Below, piece by piece: positions 25,986 to 36,224 of a DNA stretch of 64,000 bases. Made by a program: the position numbers and the translations under genes. The notes below the pieces were generated by a model, which saw nothing but the letters and a program-made list of their open reading frames with translations, was not told where the DNA came from and did not search any database. The stretch is from Neisseria subflava. GTDB taxonomy: Bacteria; Pseudomonadota; Gammaproteobacteria; Burkholderiales; Neisseriaceae. Location: positions 372,001 to 436,000 of the forward strand of contig NZ_CP073115.1 of NCBI RefSeq assembly GCF_024205705.1. The letters are read 5' to 3'. Each line of letters opens with the position of its first letter. Positions within the stretch are counted from its first letter, which is position 1.

Positions 25986-27566
25986 ATGTCTTCCATCAAA
26001 CGCGCCCTGATCAGCCTATCCGACAAGACAGGCGCAGTCGAATTTGCCCAAACTCTGACCAAGCTCGGTGTTGAAATCCTCTCTACCGGCGGTACAGCAA
26101 AGCTCTTGGCTGATGCAGGCGTTCCCGTTATCGAAGTTGCCGACTATACCGGTTTTCCCGAAATGCTCGATGGCCGCGTGAAAACCCTGCATCCGAAAAT
26201 CCACGGCGGTATCCTCGGCCGTCGCGATTTGGACGAACACGTCGCCAAGATGGAAGAACACGGCATCGGCAATATCGACCTTGTGTGTGTCAATCTTTAC
26301 CCCTTCGCCGCCACCATCGCCAAACCAAACTGCACATTGGAAGACGCGATTGAAAACATCGACATCGGCGGCCCAACCATGGTGCGCTCTGCCGCGAAAA
26401 ACTGGAAACACGTCGCCATCGTTACCGACACCGCTGATTTCCCGGCCATTGCCGCCGAACTCGAAGCCAACAACGGCGCATTGAGCGACAAAACCCGTTT
26501 CAACCTCTCACGCAAAGCATTCAGCCATACCGCCCAATACGACGGCATGATTTCCAACTACCTGACCTCGCTTTCAGACGACGTCTTGAGCGGCCAGCCC
26601 CAAATCGGCGAGTTCCCAAGCCAGTTCAACCAAAGCTGGATTAAAGTGCAAGACATGCGCTACGGCGAAAATCCGCACCAACGCGCCGCGTTCTACCGCG
26701 ATATTTACCCAGCCGCAGGCAGCCTTTCCGCCTACAAACAGCTGCAAGGCAAAGAATTGTCTTACAACAACATCGCCGATGCTGATGCCGCTTGGGAAGC
26801 CGTCAAATCCTTTGACGCGCCAGCTTGCGTAATTGTCAAACACGCCAATCCGTGCGGCGTAGCCATCGCCTCCAATACCTTGGACGCCTACAAGCTCGCC
26901 TACGCTACCGACACCACCAGCGCATTCGGCGGCATCATCGCCTTCAACCGCGAAGTGGACGGCGAAACTGTCAAACAAATTACCGACAACCAATTTATGG
27001 AAGTCCTCATGGCTCCGAAGTTCACCGCGGAAGCCCTCGAAATCGCTGCCGCCAAGAAAAACGTGCGTGTATTGGAAGTGCCGCTTGAAGCAGGAGCAAA
27101 CCGCTTTGAACTCAAACGCGTCGGCGGCGGACTATTGGTACAAACCCCCGACATCCACCGCCTCAACCGCGCCGATTTGAAAGTCGTCTCCAAACGCCAA
27201 CCGACCGAGCAAGAATGGAACGACCTGATGTTTGTCTGGAACGTCGCAAAATACGTCAAATCCAACGCCATCGTCTTCGGCAAAGGCGGTCAAACCTACG
27301 GCATCGGCGCAGGCCAAATGAGCCGTGTGGACAGCACACGCATCGCTGCCCGCAAAGCGCAAGATGCCAATCTCGACCTCAACGGCGCATGTGCCGCTTC
27401 CGATGCCTTCTTCCCATTCCGCGACGGCGTAGATGTCATTGCCGAGCAGGGCATCAAAGCCATCATCCATCCCTCAGGCTCCATGCGCGACCAAGAAGTC
27501 TTTGACGCAGCAGACGAACACGGCATCGCCATGGTCGTAACCGGCATCCGCCATTTCCGCCACTGA
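25986..27566 (+). CDS. purH: Bifunctional AICAR transformylase/IMP cyclohydrolase
   Basis: A 526-residue enzyme catalysing the last two steps of IMP synthesis. The N-terminal cyclohydrolase domain (residues 1-about 190) has ALISLSDKTG and LSTGGTAKLL, followed by VKTLHPKIHGG. The C-terminal transformylase has VKHANPCGVA with the catalytic Lys-His and ends PSGSMRDQEVFDAADEHGIAMV. Length and start fit the family. RBS AAAGGAAA precedes the ATG. Confidence 0.98.
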   Translation: MSSIKRALISLSDKTGAVEFAQTLTKLGVEILSTGGTAKLLADAGVPVIEVADYTGFPEMLDGRVKTLHPKIHGGILGRRDLDEHVAKMEEHGIGNIDLVCVNLYPFAATIAKPNCTLEDAIENIDIGGPTMVRSAAKNWKHVAIVTDTADFPAIAAELEANNGALSDKTRFNLSRKAFSHTAQYDGMISNYLTSLSDDVLSGQPQIGEFPSQFNQSWIKVQDMRYGENPHQRAAFYRDIYPAAGSLSAYKQLQGKELSYNNIADADAAWEAVKSFDAPACVIVKHANPCGVAIASNTLDAYKLAYATDTTSAFGGIIAFNREVDGETVKQITDNQFMEVLMAPKFTAEALEIAAAKKNVRVLEVPLEAGANRFELKRVGGGLLVQTPDIHRLNRADLKVVSKRQPTEQEWNDLMFVWNVAKYVKSNAIVFGKGGQTYGIGAGQMSRVDSTRIAARKAQDANLDLNGACAASDAFFPFRDGVDVIAEQGIKAIIHPSGSMRDQEVFDAADEHGIAMVVTGIRHFRH

Positions 27567-27582
27567 TAAGCTGATATAAAAT

Positions 27583-27616
27583 AAGGGCCGTCTGAAACCT
27601 GATTTCAGACGGCCTA
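27583..27616 (+). terminator. Uptake-sequence hairpin after purH
   Basis: GGGCCGTCTGAAA and TTTCAGACGGCC follow purH by about 17 bases. Only a weak T-tract is present. Confidence 0.65.
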
Positions 27617-27639
27617 AGTTTTAATAAATGGGATAAGTC

Positions 27640-28155
27640 ATGTCTTTTAGCCAAGCTGAGTTAGCAGATTTTGCTGCAAATCTTTTCATTAACTATGACG
27701 AAGGTTTTGAAGGAGATACGCCGCTTACGGATGAGATTATTGCGCGCGTGGAAGAGGAGCTGGGCTATTCTCTGCCCATTGACTATATCGCTTTGATGCG
27801 CCTGAAAAATGGCGGTAGTTTGAAACGCTGTTTTTTTCGTTATGCCGATACGGATGGATATGAATGCGAACTAATGGTTCGTGGTATATATGGTATTGGT
27901 TTTGCGAATAATAATTCCCTGTGCGGTCAAATGGGTAGCCGTTTTTTGGAGGATTCTAAAAATCACGCATTGCCGCATGTTGGCGTTTACTTTGCCGAAG
28001 AAGATAGCGGACACGGATTTTTTGCGCTGGATTACCGCAATATAAATGCCGATGGTGAGCCATCGGTTATCAATATTTATTTGGATAATTTTCATGAGGA
28101 ATATATTGCCGACAGCTTTGCTGATTTTGTCCGTCGTTTGACTGCAGACGAGTAA
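27640..28155 (+). CDS. SMI1/KNR4 (SUKH) family protein
   Basis: A 171-residue acidic cytosolic protein. It has the SUKH outline: an N-terminal helix with VEEELGYSLPIDYIALMRLKNGG, then a central beta region, and an acidic C-terminus (FADFVRRLTADE). SUKH proteins are frequent immunity proteins of contact-dependent toxins. No toxin gene is adjacent here, so it may be an orphan immunity gene or a housekeeping relative. Confidence 0.8.
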   Translation: MSFSQAELADFAANLFINYDEGFEGDTPLTDEIIARVEEELGYSLPIDYIALMRLKNGGSLKRCFFRYADTDGYECELMVRGIYGIGFANNNSLCGQMGSRFLEDSKNHALPHVGVYFAEEDSGHGFFALDYRNINADGEPSVINIYLDNFHEEYIADSFADFVRRLTADE

Positions 28156-28216
28156 GTAGGGCGGATAAGTGGTTAGGATTTCAAATATTCCTGTCTCTAG
28201 TAAGCTGATATAAAAT

Positions 28217-28275
28217 AAAGGCCGTCTGAAAACAAAGTTTCAATATCATGAAACCCGTTTTCAGACGGCCTTTTT
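28217..28275 (+). terminator. Long-loop uptake-sequence hairpin
   Basis: AAAGGCCGTCTGAAAAC and GTTTTCAGACGGCCTTTTTC are perfect 17-base arms about 25 bases apart, downstream of the SUKH gene. Confidence 0.75.
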
Positions 28276-28400
28276 CAATCATCAAACAATTTAGCGGCCT
28301 AACTGTAAATCAGGACAAAGCAACCAAGCTCCAGCCCGTCCGATTAATACGGCAACACAACGCCACACAAGTCTAAAACCAACCCACTCAGAGAAAAAAC

Positions 28401-28529
28401 ATGAAACACATCCTCCTCATTCTCACCCTCGCCACACTCACCGCCTGTGCCTCCAGCCATACCGGTGGCTACGGCTATGCCGGCAACAACGGCGCCTCCG
28501 CAGGCGTGACCCAAACATTCCGTTGGTAA
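28401..28529 (+). CDS. Small lipoprotein (42 residues)
   Basis: The product starts MKHILLILTLATLTAC, a lipoprotein signal with the Cys at 16. The remaining 26 residues are Gly-rich (GGYGYAGNNGASAG) and end in FRW. It follows AGAGAAAAAAC. Such tiny Gly-rich lipoproteins are common in Neisseria, with unknown function. Confidence 0.7.
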   Translation: MKHILLILTLATLTACASSHTGGYGYAGNNGASAGVTQTFRW

Positions 28530-29298
28530 GGCCGTCTGAAAAAACAACACAGTTTTCTACAATAGAGAACAAACAAATCCCAAACGTAAAGGCAAGTTTT
28601 ACACTTGCCTTTTTAACGCTGTCCATCGGCTCAATAGCGCATAAATTCGTGTCATTTGCCTGCTGTTTGCTATGTTAGAAAACGTCAAAGGCCGTCTGAA
28701 AACAGGTTATGGAAAACCGTCTCACGTTTTAATCGGATTTTCAATATAAACTTCATTATTTTTCTAAATAAAATATAATATTCAAATCTATTACTAAAGA
28801 AACTATCCAAATCATATATTATTTAATAATCATTATTGTTTTAGAATAAAGCTTTAAAATCAAATAACTAGAAAAAAGCGTTTAAAAAAAGCAACAAGTA
28901 AATCTAACGGGTATGACCGTTGAGGCCGAAAAAATAACACTTTATCGGAAGAATTGATTTGTAAAACCAAACGCATATAAAATTTGGACAAGGATTCCGA
29001 ATGCATTGATAGAAGCTGACAAAAAGTGACTTGTTAAGAAACAAGCTGACAAAAAACGGCACATCGTTTCCCAAACTTCACAAGCTTCCCAAAATGTATC
29101 AGCATAAAATCCCATAAAACAGGCTTTTAGCTGTTATTCGGCCGAGTGGAGACTTTTGGCACGGTAATTGCATACAGGAGATTACGGCATGAAACCGCAT
29201 AAAGGGGAGACTCTGAAATGCGGCAAATGTGTGGACAGGTGGTTTACAGCCGAGCAACACGTCCCAAAAGAAATCAAACCCCTTACAGGAAAATCGAT
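28530..29298. other. AT-rich region upstream of the giant adhesin
   Basis: About 770 bases without a convincing gene. The first part has an uptake sequence (28688 region), then a strongly AT-rich stretch (28740-28880). Further on, AAGCTGACAAAAA occurs twice (near 29010 and 29042). I see no long homopolymer or short tandem repeat of the phase-variation type. The adhesin promoter is presumably here, but I cannot fix it. Confidence 0.5.
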
Positions 29299-31131
29299 AT
29301 GAATAAAGTCTTTAAAGTCATTTGGAACCACGCGACCCAGACATGGACCGCGGTTTCCGAGATCAGCCATGCGCACGGCAAAAAATCCGCTTCTGACAAG
29401 CGTAAAGCCGTAGCTGCTGCAGTTGCGGCGGCAGGTGCTTTGGCGGTGTCAAACGGTGCAATTGCTTCCGCGGATCTTACTACTAATGATGCAGTTAATG
29501 TTGCGCCAAATAATGTGCCCAACCCTACTGCCGGACGCCATGCTGTTGCCGTAGGCCCTAACGCAACTGCCTCACATGAAAACTCAATTGCGATTGGTAA
29601 CGATGCTACTGCCAAGTGGACCAATGCTATTTCTATTGGTGAACTCGCTGTAGCAAGCAAAGACCATGCACTTGCTATGGCTACATCAGCAACCGCATTG
29701 GGTGTTCAATCTGTTGGCATCGGTTCATACTCTAACGCTAGTGCGGATTCCGCAGTTGCTCTTGGTCAAAATGCAAAAGCTGGTGGTGAAGTACCAGCTG
29801 GTGCTGATAAAGGTACTGGTACCGCAGCAGTAGCTGTTGGTCTTAATGCAAATGCATCTGCAGCCAATACGGTTGCGACAGGTAAGAACGCTGCTGCAAG
29901 TGTTGATAATGCCGTTGCGGTTGGTGTCCAATCTAATGCTTCTGGTCGTTCGGCAACTGCATTAGGTGGTTATTCTGCTGCTTCAGCTGAACGCGCTACT
30001 GCGGTTGGTGCTGCATCTAAAGCATCAGGTACAGCCTCTTTTGCTGGTGGTACATCAGCTAATGCTGCTGGTGTAAACTCTGTTGCAGTCGGTGGTTCAA
30101 TGGAGGCAAAAGAAGCTGCTCAAGCAGTTGGTAATAACTCTATTGCAGTAGGTTCTAAGTCAAATGCCCAACAAGCTTCCGACGTTGCAGTAGGCCATGG
30201 TGCTAAAGCCAATGGTACTTCTGCCGGTACTAATGCGGAAGGCTCAGTAAACAATGCCGGTTCGGCAACGGCAATCGGTACAGAAGCTCAAGCAACTGGT
30301 ATCGTAGCAATTGCTGTCGGTGAGCGCGCCCAAGCCCTTCAAAACGGTGCAGTAGCATTGGGTGGCGACGCTCAAGCGAAACAAGGTTCTGACGTAGCTA
30401 TCGGTCGTGGTTCCGTAGCTGATGGTACTTCTGCGGCTGCATTCGGTCCTGCTGCTAAAGCAGGTGCTCGATACGCGGTAGCATTGGGTGTACAAAGTAA
30501 CGCTGCTTCTACGCAAGCGATTGCATTAGGCCGTGGTGCTAAAGCCAATGGTGGTGATTATGCAACTGCTCTGGGTAACGATGCTCAAGCAACAGCTAAA
30601 AACACTTTGGCTTTGGGTACTGAAGCTAAATCTACTATCGAAAACAGCGTAGCTCTGGGTAACGGCTCTACAACCAGCGACTTCGTACCTACTAACACTG
30701 CTACTATTCGCAGCTACAATTACAGCATTGACCAAAGTGCTACTGTTTACAGCTACACTTACAGCGGCTTCGCAGGTGCAACCAGCGGTTTGGGCAATGG
30801 CGCAGTATTGTCTGTAGGTTCTGCAGGTAAAGAACGTCAAATCCAAAACGTTGCCGCAGGCCGTATTTCTGCAACTTCTACCGATGCAATCAACGGCTCT
30901 CAATTGTACGCTGTTGCAAATCGCATCGAAAACCTGAATCCGTTCGTATTCGAAGGCGTCAACGGTAGTAACGCCAATGCTCCTGACGGTACTTTTATCT
31001 ATAACCCGAAGTCAGCCGGTGACCCGAGTATATACGAAAACCGCCTGAGACTGATCGCCGGTGACGGTTTGACAATGACTTCAAACGGCACTAACGAATA
31101 CACCCTGAGCGTAATTGGTGGTGGTGCTAAA

Positions 31132-31275
31132 GGCGAAAAAGGTGATGCTGGTCCTGCTGGCCCTAAAGGCGAAAAAGGTGATGCTGGTCCTGCTGGCCCT
31201 AAAGGCGAAAAAGGTGATGCTGGTCCTGCTGGCCCTAAAGGCGAAAAAGGTGATGCTGGTCCTGCTGGTGCTAAA
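31132..31275 (+). repeat. 36-base collagen-like tandem repeats, four copies
   Basis: Units begin at 31132, 31168, 31204 and 31240 and encode GEKGDAGPAGPK. The fourth ends AGAK. Perfect Gly-X-Y periodicity predicts a triple-helical segment within the adhesin trimer. Confidence 0.9.
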
Positions 31276-31431
31276 GGCGATACCGGCGAAAAAGGTGATA
31301 GCGCTCGCGGCTTAGCTGTTGGAGTTGAAGATAATAACGAAAACGGTACTCACACTATTACTATTACTAATTTAGATGATGGTTCAATCACTACTACTAT
31401 CGTAAAAGATGGTAAGAACGGTAAAGACGGC

Positions 31432-31655
31432 GAAGCCGGTGCTAAAGGCGAAAAAGGCGACAAAGGTGACCAAGGCGAAGCCGGCGCTAAAGGCGAAAAA
31501 GGCGACAAAGGTGACCAAGGTGAAGCCGGCGCTAAAGGCGAAAAAGGCGACAAAGGTGACCAAGGTGAAGCCGGCGCTAAAGGCGAAAAAGGCGACAAAG
31601 GTGACCAAGGTGAAGCCGGTGCTAAAGGCGAAAAAGGCGACAAAGGTGACAAGGT
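31432..31655 (+). repeat. 45-base collagen-like tandem repeats, five copies
   Basis: Units begin at 31432, 31477, 31522, 31567 and 31612 and encode EAGAKGEKGDKGDQG. The fifth lacks one C (31650-31651, GACAAG for GACCAAG), which is where frame 1 of the adhesin is lost. Confidence 0.9.
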
Positions 31656-31730
31656 GAAGCCGGCGCTAAAGGCGAAAGCGACAAAGTGCAACTGGTGCAG
31701 ACGGTAAGAATGCACAAGCCATGTTAAGAT

Positions 31731-34489
31731 AACGGCAATGGCACTCACACTGTAACCATCACTGATGGTGAAGGTAATACCACTACTACTATCATTAAAG
31801 ATGGTAAGAACGCTGAAGCCGAAGTTAAGACAACGGCAACGGTACCCACACTGTAACCATTAAAGACGGTAACGGTAACACCACTACTACCATCGTTAAA
31901 GACGGTGCAACTGGTGCCAAAGGCGATACCGGCGCAACTGGTGCAACCGGTGCCGATGGTAAGAACGCTGAAGCCGAAGTTAAAGACAACGGCAACGGTA
32001 CCCACACTGTAACCATTAAAGACGGTAACGGTAACACCACTACTACCATCGTTAAAGACGGTGCAACTGGTGCTAAAGGTGATACCGGTGCAGACGGTAA
32101 GAATGCTAAAGCCGACGTTAAAGACAACGGCAATGGCACTCACACTGTAACCATCACTGATGGCGAAGGTAATACCACTACTACTATCATTAAAGACGGT
32201 AAGAACGCTGAAGCCGAAGTTAAAGACAACGGCAACGGTACCCACACTGTAACCATTAAAGACGGTAACGGTAACACCACTACTACCATCGTTAAAGACG
32301 GTGCAACTGGTGCTAAAGGTGATACCGGTGCAGACGGTAAGAATGCTAAAGCCGACGTTAAAGACAACGGCAATGGCACTCACACTGTAACCATCACTGA
32401 TGGCGAAGGTAATACCACTACTACTATCATTAAAGACGGTAAGAACGCTGAAGCCGAAGTTAAAGACAACGGCAACGGTACTCATACTGTAACCATCAAA
32501 GACGGTAACGGTAATACCACTACTACCATCGTTAAAGACGGTGCAACTGGCGCTACTGGTGCAGATGGTAAGAATGCTAAAGCTGAAGTTAAAGACAACG
32601 GCAACGGCACTCATACTGTAACCATCACTGATGGTGAAGGTAATACCACTACTACTATCGTTAAAGATGGTACAGCTGCAGCTAAGGGTGATACCGGTGC
32701 TAAAGGTGAAGACGGTAAGAATGCTAAAGCCGACGTTAAAGACAACGGCAATGGCACTCACACTGTAACCATCACTGATGGCGAAGGTAATACCACTACT
32801 ACCATCATTAAAGACGGTAAGAACGCTGAAGCCGAAGTTAAAGACAACGGCAACGGTACTCACACTGTAACCATTAAAGACGGTAACGGTAACACCACTA
32901 CTACCATCCTTAAAGACGGTGCAACTGGTGCCAAAGGCGATACCGGCGCAACTGGTGCAACCGGTGCCGATGGTAAGAACGCTGAAGCCGATGTTAAAGA
33001 CAACGGCAACGGTACCCACACTGTAACCATTAAAGACGGTAACGGTAACACCACTACTACCATCGTTAAAGACGGTGCAACTGGTGCTAAAGGTGATACC
33101 GGTGCAGACGGTAAGAATGCTAAAGCCGACGTTAAAGACAACGGCAATGGCACTCACACTGTAACCATCACTGATGGCGAAGGTAATACCACTACTACTA
33201 TCATTAAAGATGGTAAGAACGCTGAAGCCGAAGTTAAAGACAACGGCAACGGTACTCATACTGTAACCATCAAAGACGGTAACGGTAATACCACTACTAC
33301 CATCGTTAAAGACGGTGCAACTGGCGCTACTGGTGCAGATGGTAAGAATGCTAAAGCTGAAGTTAAAGACAACGGCAACGGCACTCATACTGTAACCATC
33401 ACTGATGGTGAAGGTAATACCACTACTACTATCGTTAAAGATGGTACAGCTGCAGCTAAGGGTGATACCGGTGCTAAAGGTGAAGACGGTAAGAATGCTA
33501 AAGCCGACGTTAAAGACAACGGCAATGGCACTCACACTGTAACCATCACTGATGGCGAAGGTAATACCACTACTACCATCATTAAAGACGGTAAGAACGC
33601 TGAAGCCGAAGTTAAAGACAATGGCAACGGTACTCACACTGTAACGATCAAAGACGGTAACGGTAATACCACTACTACCATCGTTAAAGACGGTGCAACT
33701 GGTGCAGATGGTAAGAATGCTAAAGCTGAAGTTAAAGACAACGGCAACGGTACTCACACTGTAACCATCACTGATGGTGAAGGTAATACCACTACTACTA
33801 TCGTTAAAGATGGTACAGCAGCAGCTAAAGGTGATACCGGTGCTAAAGGTGAAGACGGTAAGAATGCTAAAGCCGACGTTAAAGACAACGGCAACGGCAC
33901 TCACACTGTAACCATCACTGATGGCGAAGGTAATACCACTACTACTATCGTTAAAGACGGTAAGAACGCTGAAGCCGAAGTTAAAGACAACGGCAACGGT
34001 ACTCACACTGTAACCATCAAAGACGGTAACGGTAATACCACTACTACGATCGTTAAAGACGGTGCAACTGGCGCTACCGGTGCAACTGGTGCAGATGGTA
34101 AGAATGCTAAAGCCGAAGTTAAAGACAACGGCAACGGCACTCATACTGTAACCATCACTGATGGTGAAGGTAATACCACTACTACTATCGTTAAAGATGG
34201 TACAGCTGCAGCTAAGGGTGATACCGGTGCTAAAGGTGAAGATGGTAAGAATGCTAAAGCCGAAGTTAAAGACAACGGCAACGGCACTCACACTGTAACC
34301 ATCACTGATGGCGAAGGTAATACCACTACTACTATCGTTAAAGACGGTGCAACTGGCGCTACCGGTGCAACTGGTGCAGACGGTAAGAATGCTAAAGCCG
34401 AAGTTAAAGACAACGGCAACGGCACTCACACTGTAACCATCACTGATGGCGAAGGTAATACCACTACTACCATTGTTAAAGATGGTACA
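31731..34489 (+). repeat. Adhesin stalk repeats, about 22 units
   Basis: The core unit of 34 residues (GKNAKAEVKDNGNGTHTVTI, then TDGEGNTTTTIVKD) recurs about 22 times. It is spaced 102 bases, or longer where Gly-Ala-Thr/Gly-Asp-Thr linkers are inserted (for example 102 then 138 bases, giving a 240-base super-repeat at 32096-32336). Units fall into TDGEGN and KDGNGN subtypes that tend to alternate. Long identical blocks favour recombination and length variation. Confidence 0.9.
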
Positions 34490-35312
34490 GCTGCAGCTAA
34501 AGGTGATACCGGTGACAACGGTAAGTCTGCTGAAGGTAAAGTTGAGCGTGATGAAGCTAAAGGTACTTCTACCATCACTATCAACAACTTCGATAAAGAC
34601 GGTAAAGTCATCTCTACTTCTACTGCAACCGTGAAAGATGGTAAAGATGGTAAAGACGGTAAAGACGGTAAAGATGCTGATGGCACCTTCGGTCTGGTTG
34701 ACGAGACTGGTACTACTGACGGCTCTATCTCCAAACCTCTGAATAACACTATTCAGATTAAAGGTGATGCGGGTACTAAAGTTCAAGTATTCGACAAAGC
34801 AACCGGTAAGACTTCAGAGAAAGAAGTTCAAAACATCTTCGTTAAGAAAGACGGCGATGCGCTGAAAGTCAGCATGAACCCTGATCTGACCGTTAACAGT
34901 GTTACTACTAACGAACTGAAAGCAGGTCCTGTAACCATCAACCAAGGTGGTATCGATGCCGGCAACACTACTATCCAAAATGTTGCTCCAGGTAAGAAAG
35001 GTACCGATGCGGTTAACGTTGACCAGTTGAACCAAAAAATCGGCGATGTGAACAGCAATGTGAACAAGGTTGACAACAACGCCCGCGCAGGTGTGGCTCA
35101 AGCTCTGGCTACTGCCGGTCTGCCACAAGCTTACTTGCCAGGTAAGAGCATGCTGGCTATCGGTGGCGGTCACTACCGCGGTGAAACCGGTTACGCTGTC
35201 GGCTTCTCTAGCATCTCCGATGGTGGTAACTGGATCATCAAAGGTACTGCTTCCGGCAACTCACGTGGTCACTTCGGTGCTACCGCAGCAGTTGGTTACC
35301 AATGGTAATCTG

Positions 35313-35346
35313 ACTTTCAGACGGCCTGAAAAGGCCGTCTGAAAAG
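35313..35346 (+). terminator. Back-to-back uptake sequences after adhesin
   Basis: TTTCAGACGGCCT directly followed by GAAAAGGCCGTCTGAAA, in tail-to-tail rather than the usual head-to-head order, just after the adhesin stop. It may fold, but its main role may be DNA uptake. Confidence 0.5.
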
Positions 35347-35359
35347 ACGAAGCAAAGTA

Positions 35360-35388
35360 AATGCGGCCTATTTAGGCCGCATTTTTTT
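35360..35388 (+). terminator. Rho-independent terminator of the adhesin gene
   Basis: AAATGCGGCCTA and TAGGCCGCATTT form a perfect stem with a short loop, followed by TTTTTTAT. Confidence 0.9.
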
Positions 35389-35515
35389 ATATCTTGAATG
35401 AGGTTTGTTGGTTTTTTATAAGGAAGAACAATAAGAATACCATGTGTAATATGCTCTCATGAGGAGTTGGGAGATAGAGCAATTAATATGAAAAGCTTAC
35501 TTAAAAAAGTAGAGT

Positions 35516-36055
35516 GAGACCTTTGCAAAAAAGTCCTTTCCCCAACAGCCGAAACCCAAACACAGGTTTTCGGCTGTTTTTGTTTCAAATATCCGCTGAC
35601 TCTACCCAAATATCCCCTTAATCCCTCTTGGATACCTGATAATCAGGCATCCGGCCACCTTTTAGGCAGCAACAGGCGCACTTAGCCTGTTGGCGGCTTT
35701 CAACAGGTTCAAACACATCGCCTTCAGATGGCTTTGCGCACTCACTTTGAGCAGACCAAAATAGGCTGCCCAGGCGTAGCGGAATTTACGGTGCAGCGTA
35801 CCAAAGCTTTGTTCGACCACATAACGGGTCTTCGACAAATATCGGTTACGTTTGGTTTGCGTTTCCGTCAGCGGATGTTTGCGGTGGGCTTTGCGCATAA
35901 TGCCGTCCTGCAGCCGATGCTCTTCCAGATGTTGCCGGTTTTCCTCACTGTCATAGCCTTTGTCGGCATAGACGGTCGTACCTTCGGGCAGTCCTTCCAA
36001 TAAAGGCGACAGGTGTTTGCACTCATGGGCATTGGCGGGGGTGATTGTGGGGTGG
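35516..36055 (-). mobile_element. IS5-family element remnant, cut by prophage
   Basis: The outer end reads GAGACCTTTGCAAAA, a terminal sequence typical of Neisseria IS5-group elements. A hairpin (AACAGCCGAAA with TTTTCGGCTGTT, about 35547-35583) lies inside it. The transposase frame is continuous from 35662 to 36055 and then stops abruptly where AT-rich prophage sequence begins. The other half of the element should lie beyond the right end of the prophage. Confidence 0.75.
35662..36055 (-). pseudogene. IS5-family transposase, C-terminal part
   Basis: The C-terminal part of a DDE transposase. ANAHECKHLSPLLEGLPEG leads into YADKGYDSEENRQHL (second Asp of the triad) and later RYVVEQSFGTLHRKFRYAWA (the catalytic Glu region). 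The N-terminal domain with the first Asp is absent because the frame meets the prophage end at 36055. An internal ATG at 36000 is not a real start. Confidence 0.85.
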
Positions 36056-36163
36056 TGTTAGTTTTGTCATAGATATATAACGAGAAAAAAAGGTAGAAAT
36101 TATTGAAAACATGAAGATATTTAAAAAATTGGGGAAAATTTTAGAATTGCGAAAAAAGCACGA

Positions 36164-36204
36164 AATCTGACAGTTTTTTGTCAGTTTCGCGCTTTTTTTG
36201 TCAT
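36164..36204 (-). terminator. Hairpin downstream of repressor
   Basis: CTGACAGTTTTTTGTCAG is an inverted repeat 20-60 bases beyond the repressor stop, with poly-A (T on the minus strand) around it. It overlaps TTTTGTCA copies that may also be transposase sites. Confidence 0.45.
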
Positions 36205-36224
36205 GGGAATTATCGGGAAGCTGG

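Larger units (their letters stand above)
29299..35308 (+). pseudogene. Giant trimeric autotransporter adhesin, frame broken
   Basis: If read through, the gene encodes about 2000 residues. It starts at ATG 29299 with an extended signal peptide region (MNKVFKVIWNHATQTW, then signal to about residue 57). A YadA/Hia-type head of repeated AVALG-like 14-mers follows to about 30660, then a neck (GRISATSTDAINGSQLYAVANR), collagen-like Gly-X-Y tracts, a long stalk of NGNGTHTVTI repeats, and a C-terminal YadA anchor (ARAGVAQALATAGLPQAYLPGKS to GYQW). Such trimers insert in the outer membrane and bind host cells or matrix. Frame 1 is open to 31650, frame 3 covers about 31731-31826, and frame 2 runs from about 31827 to 35308. 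The indels are clustered, so an assembly error is quite possible. Confidence 0.85.

Noticed and set aside
28740..29298. Phase-variation tract before the adhesin
   Set aside because: I looked for homopolymer runs of 8 or more or short tandem repeats near the promoter and start and found none.
29218..29298. Upstream extension of the adhesin ORF to an ATG at 29218
   Set aside because: The extended signal peptide signature MNKVFKVIWN begins at 29299 with a GGAAAATCGAT leader. The 27 extra residues do not fit any signal.
31731..34489. CRISPR-like regularly spaced repeats
   Set aside because: The repeats are coding, 102 bases or longer, contiguous with linkers that are also repeated, and no cas genes are nearby.
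31745..34786. A 1013-residue open frame on the minus strand across the adhesin stalk
   Set aside because: It is the reverse reading of the repeats. The product is a monotonous Ser/Val/Phe repeat without start-site signals, while the plus strand encodes a clear adhesin stalk and anchor.
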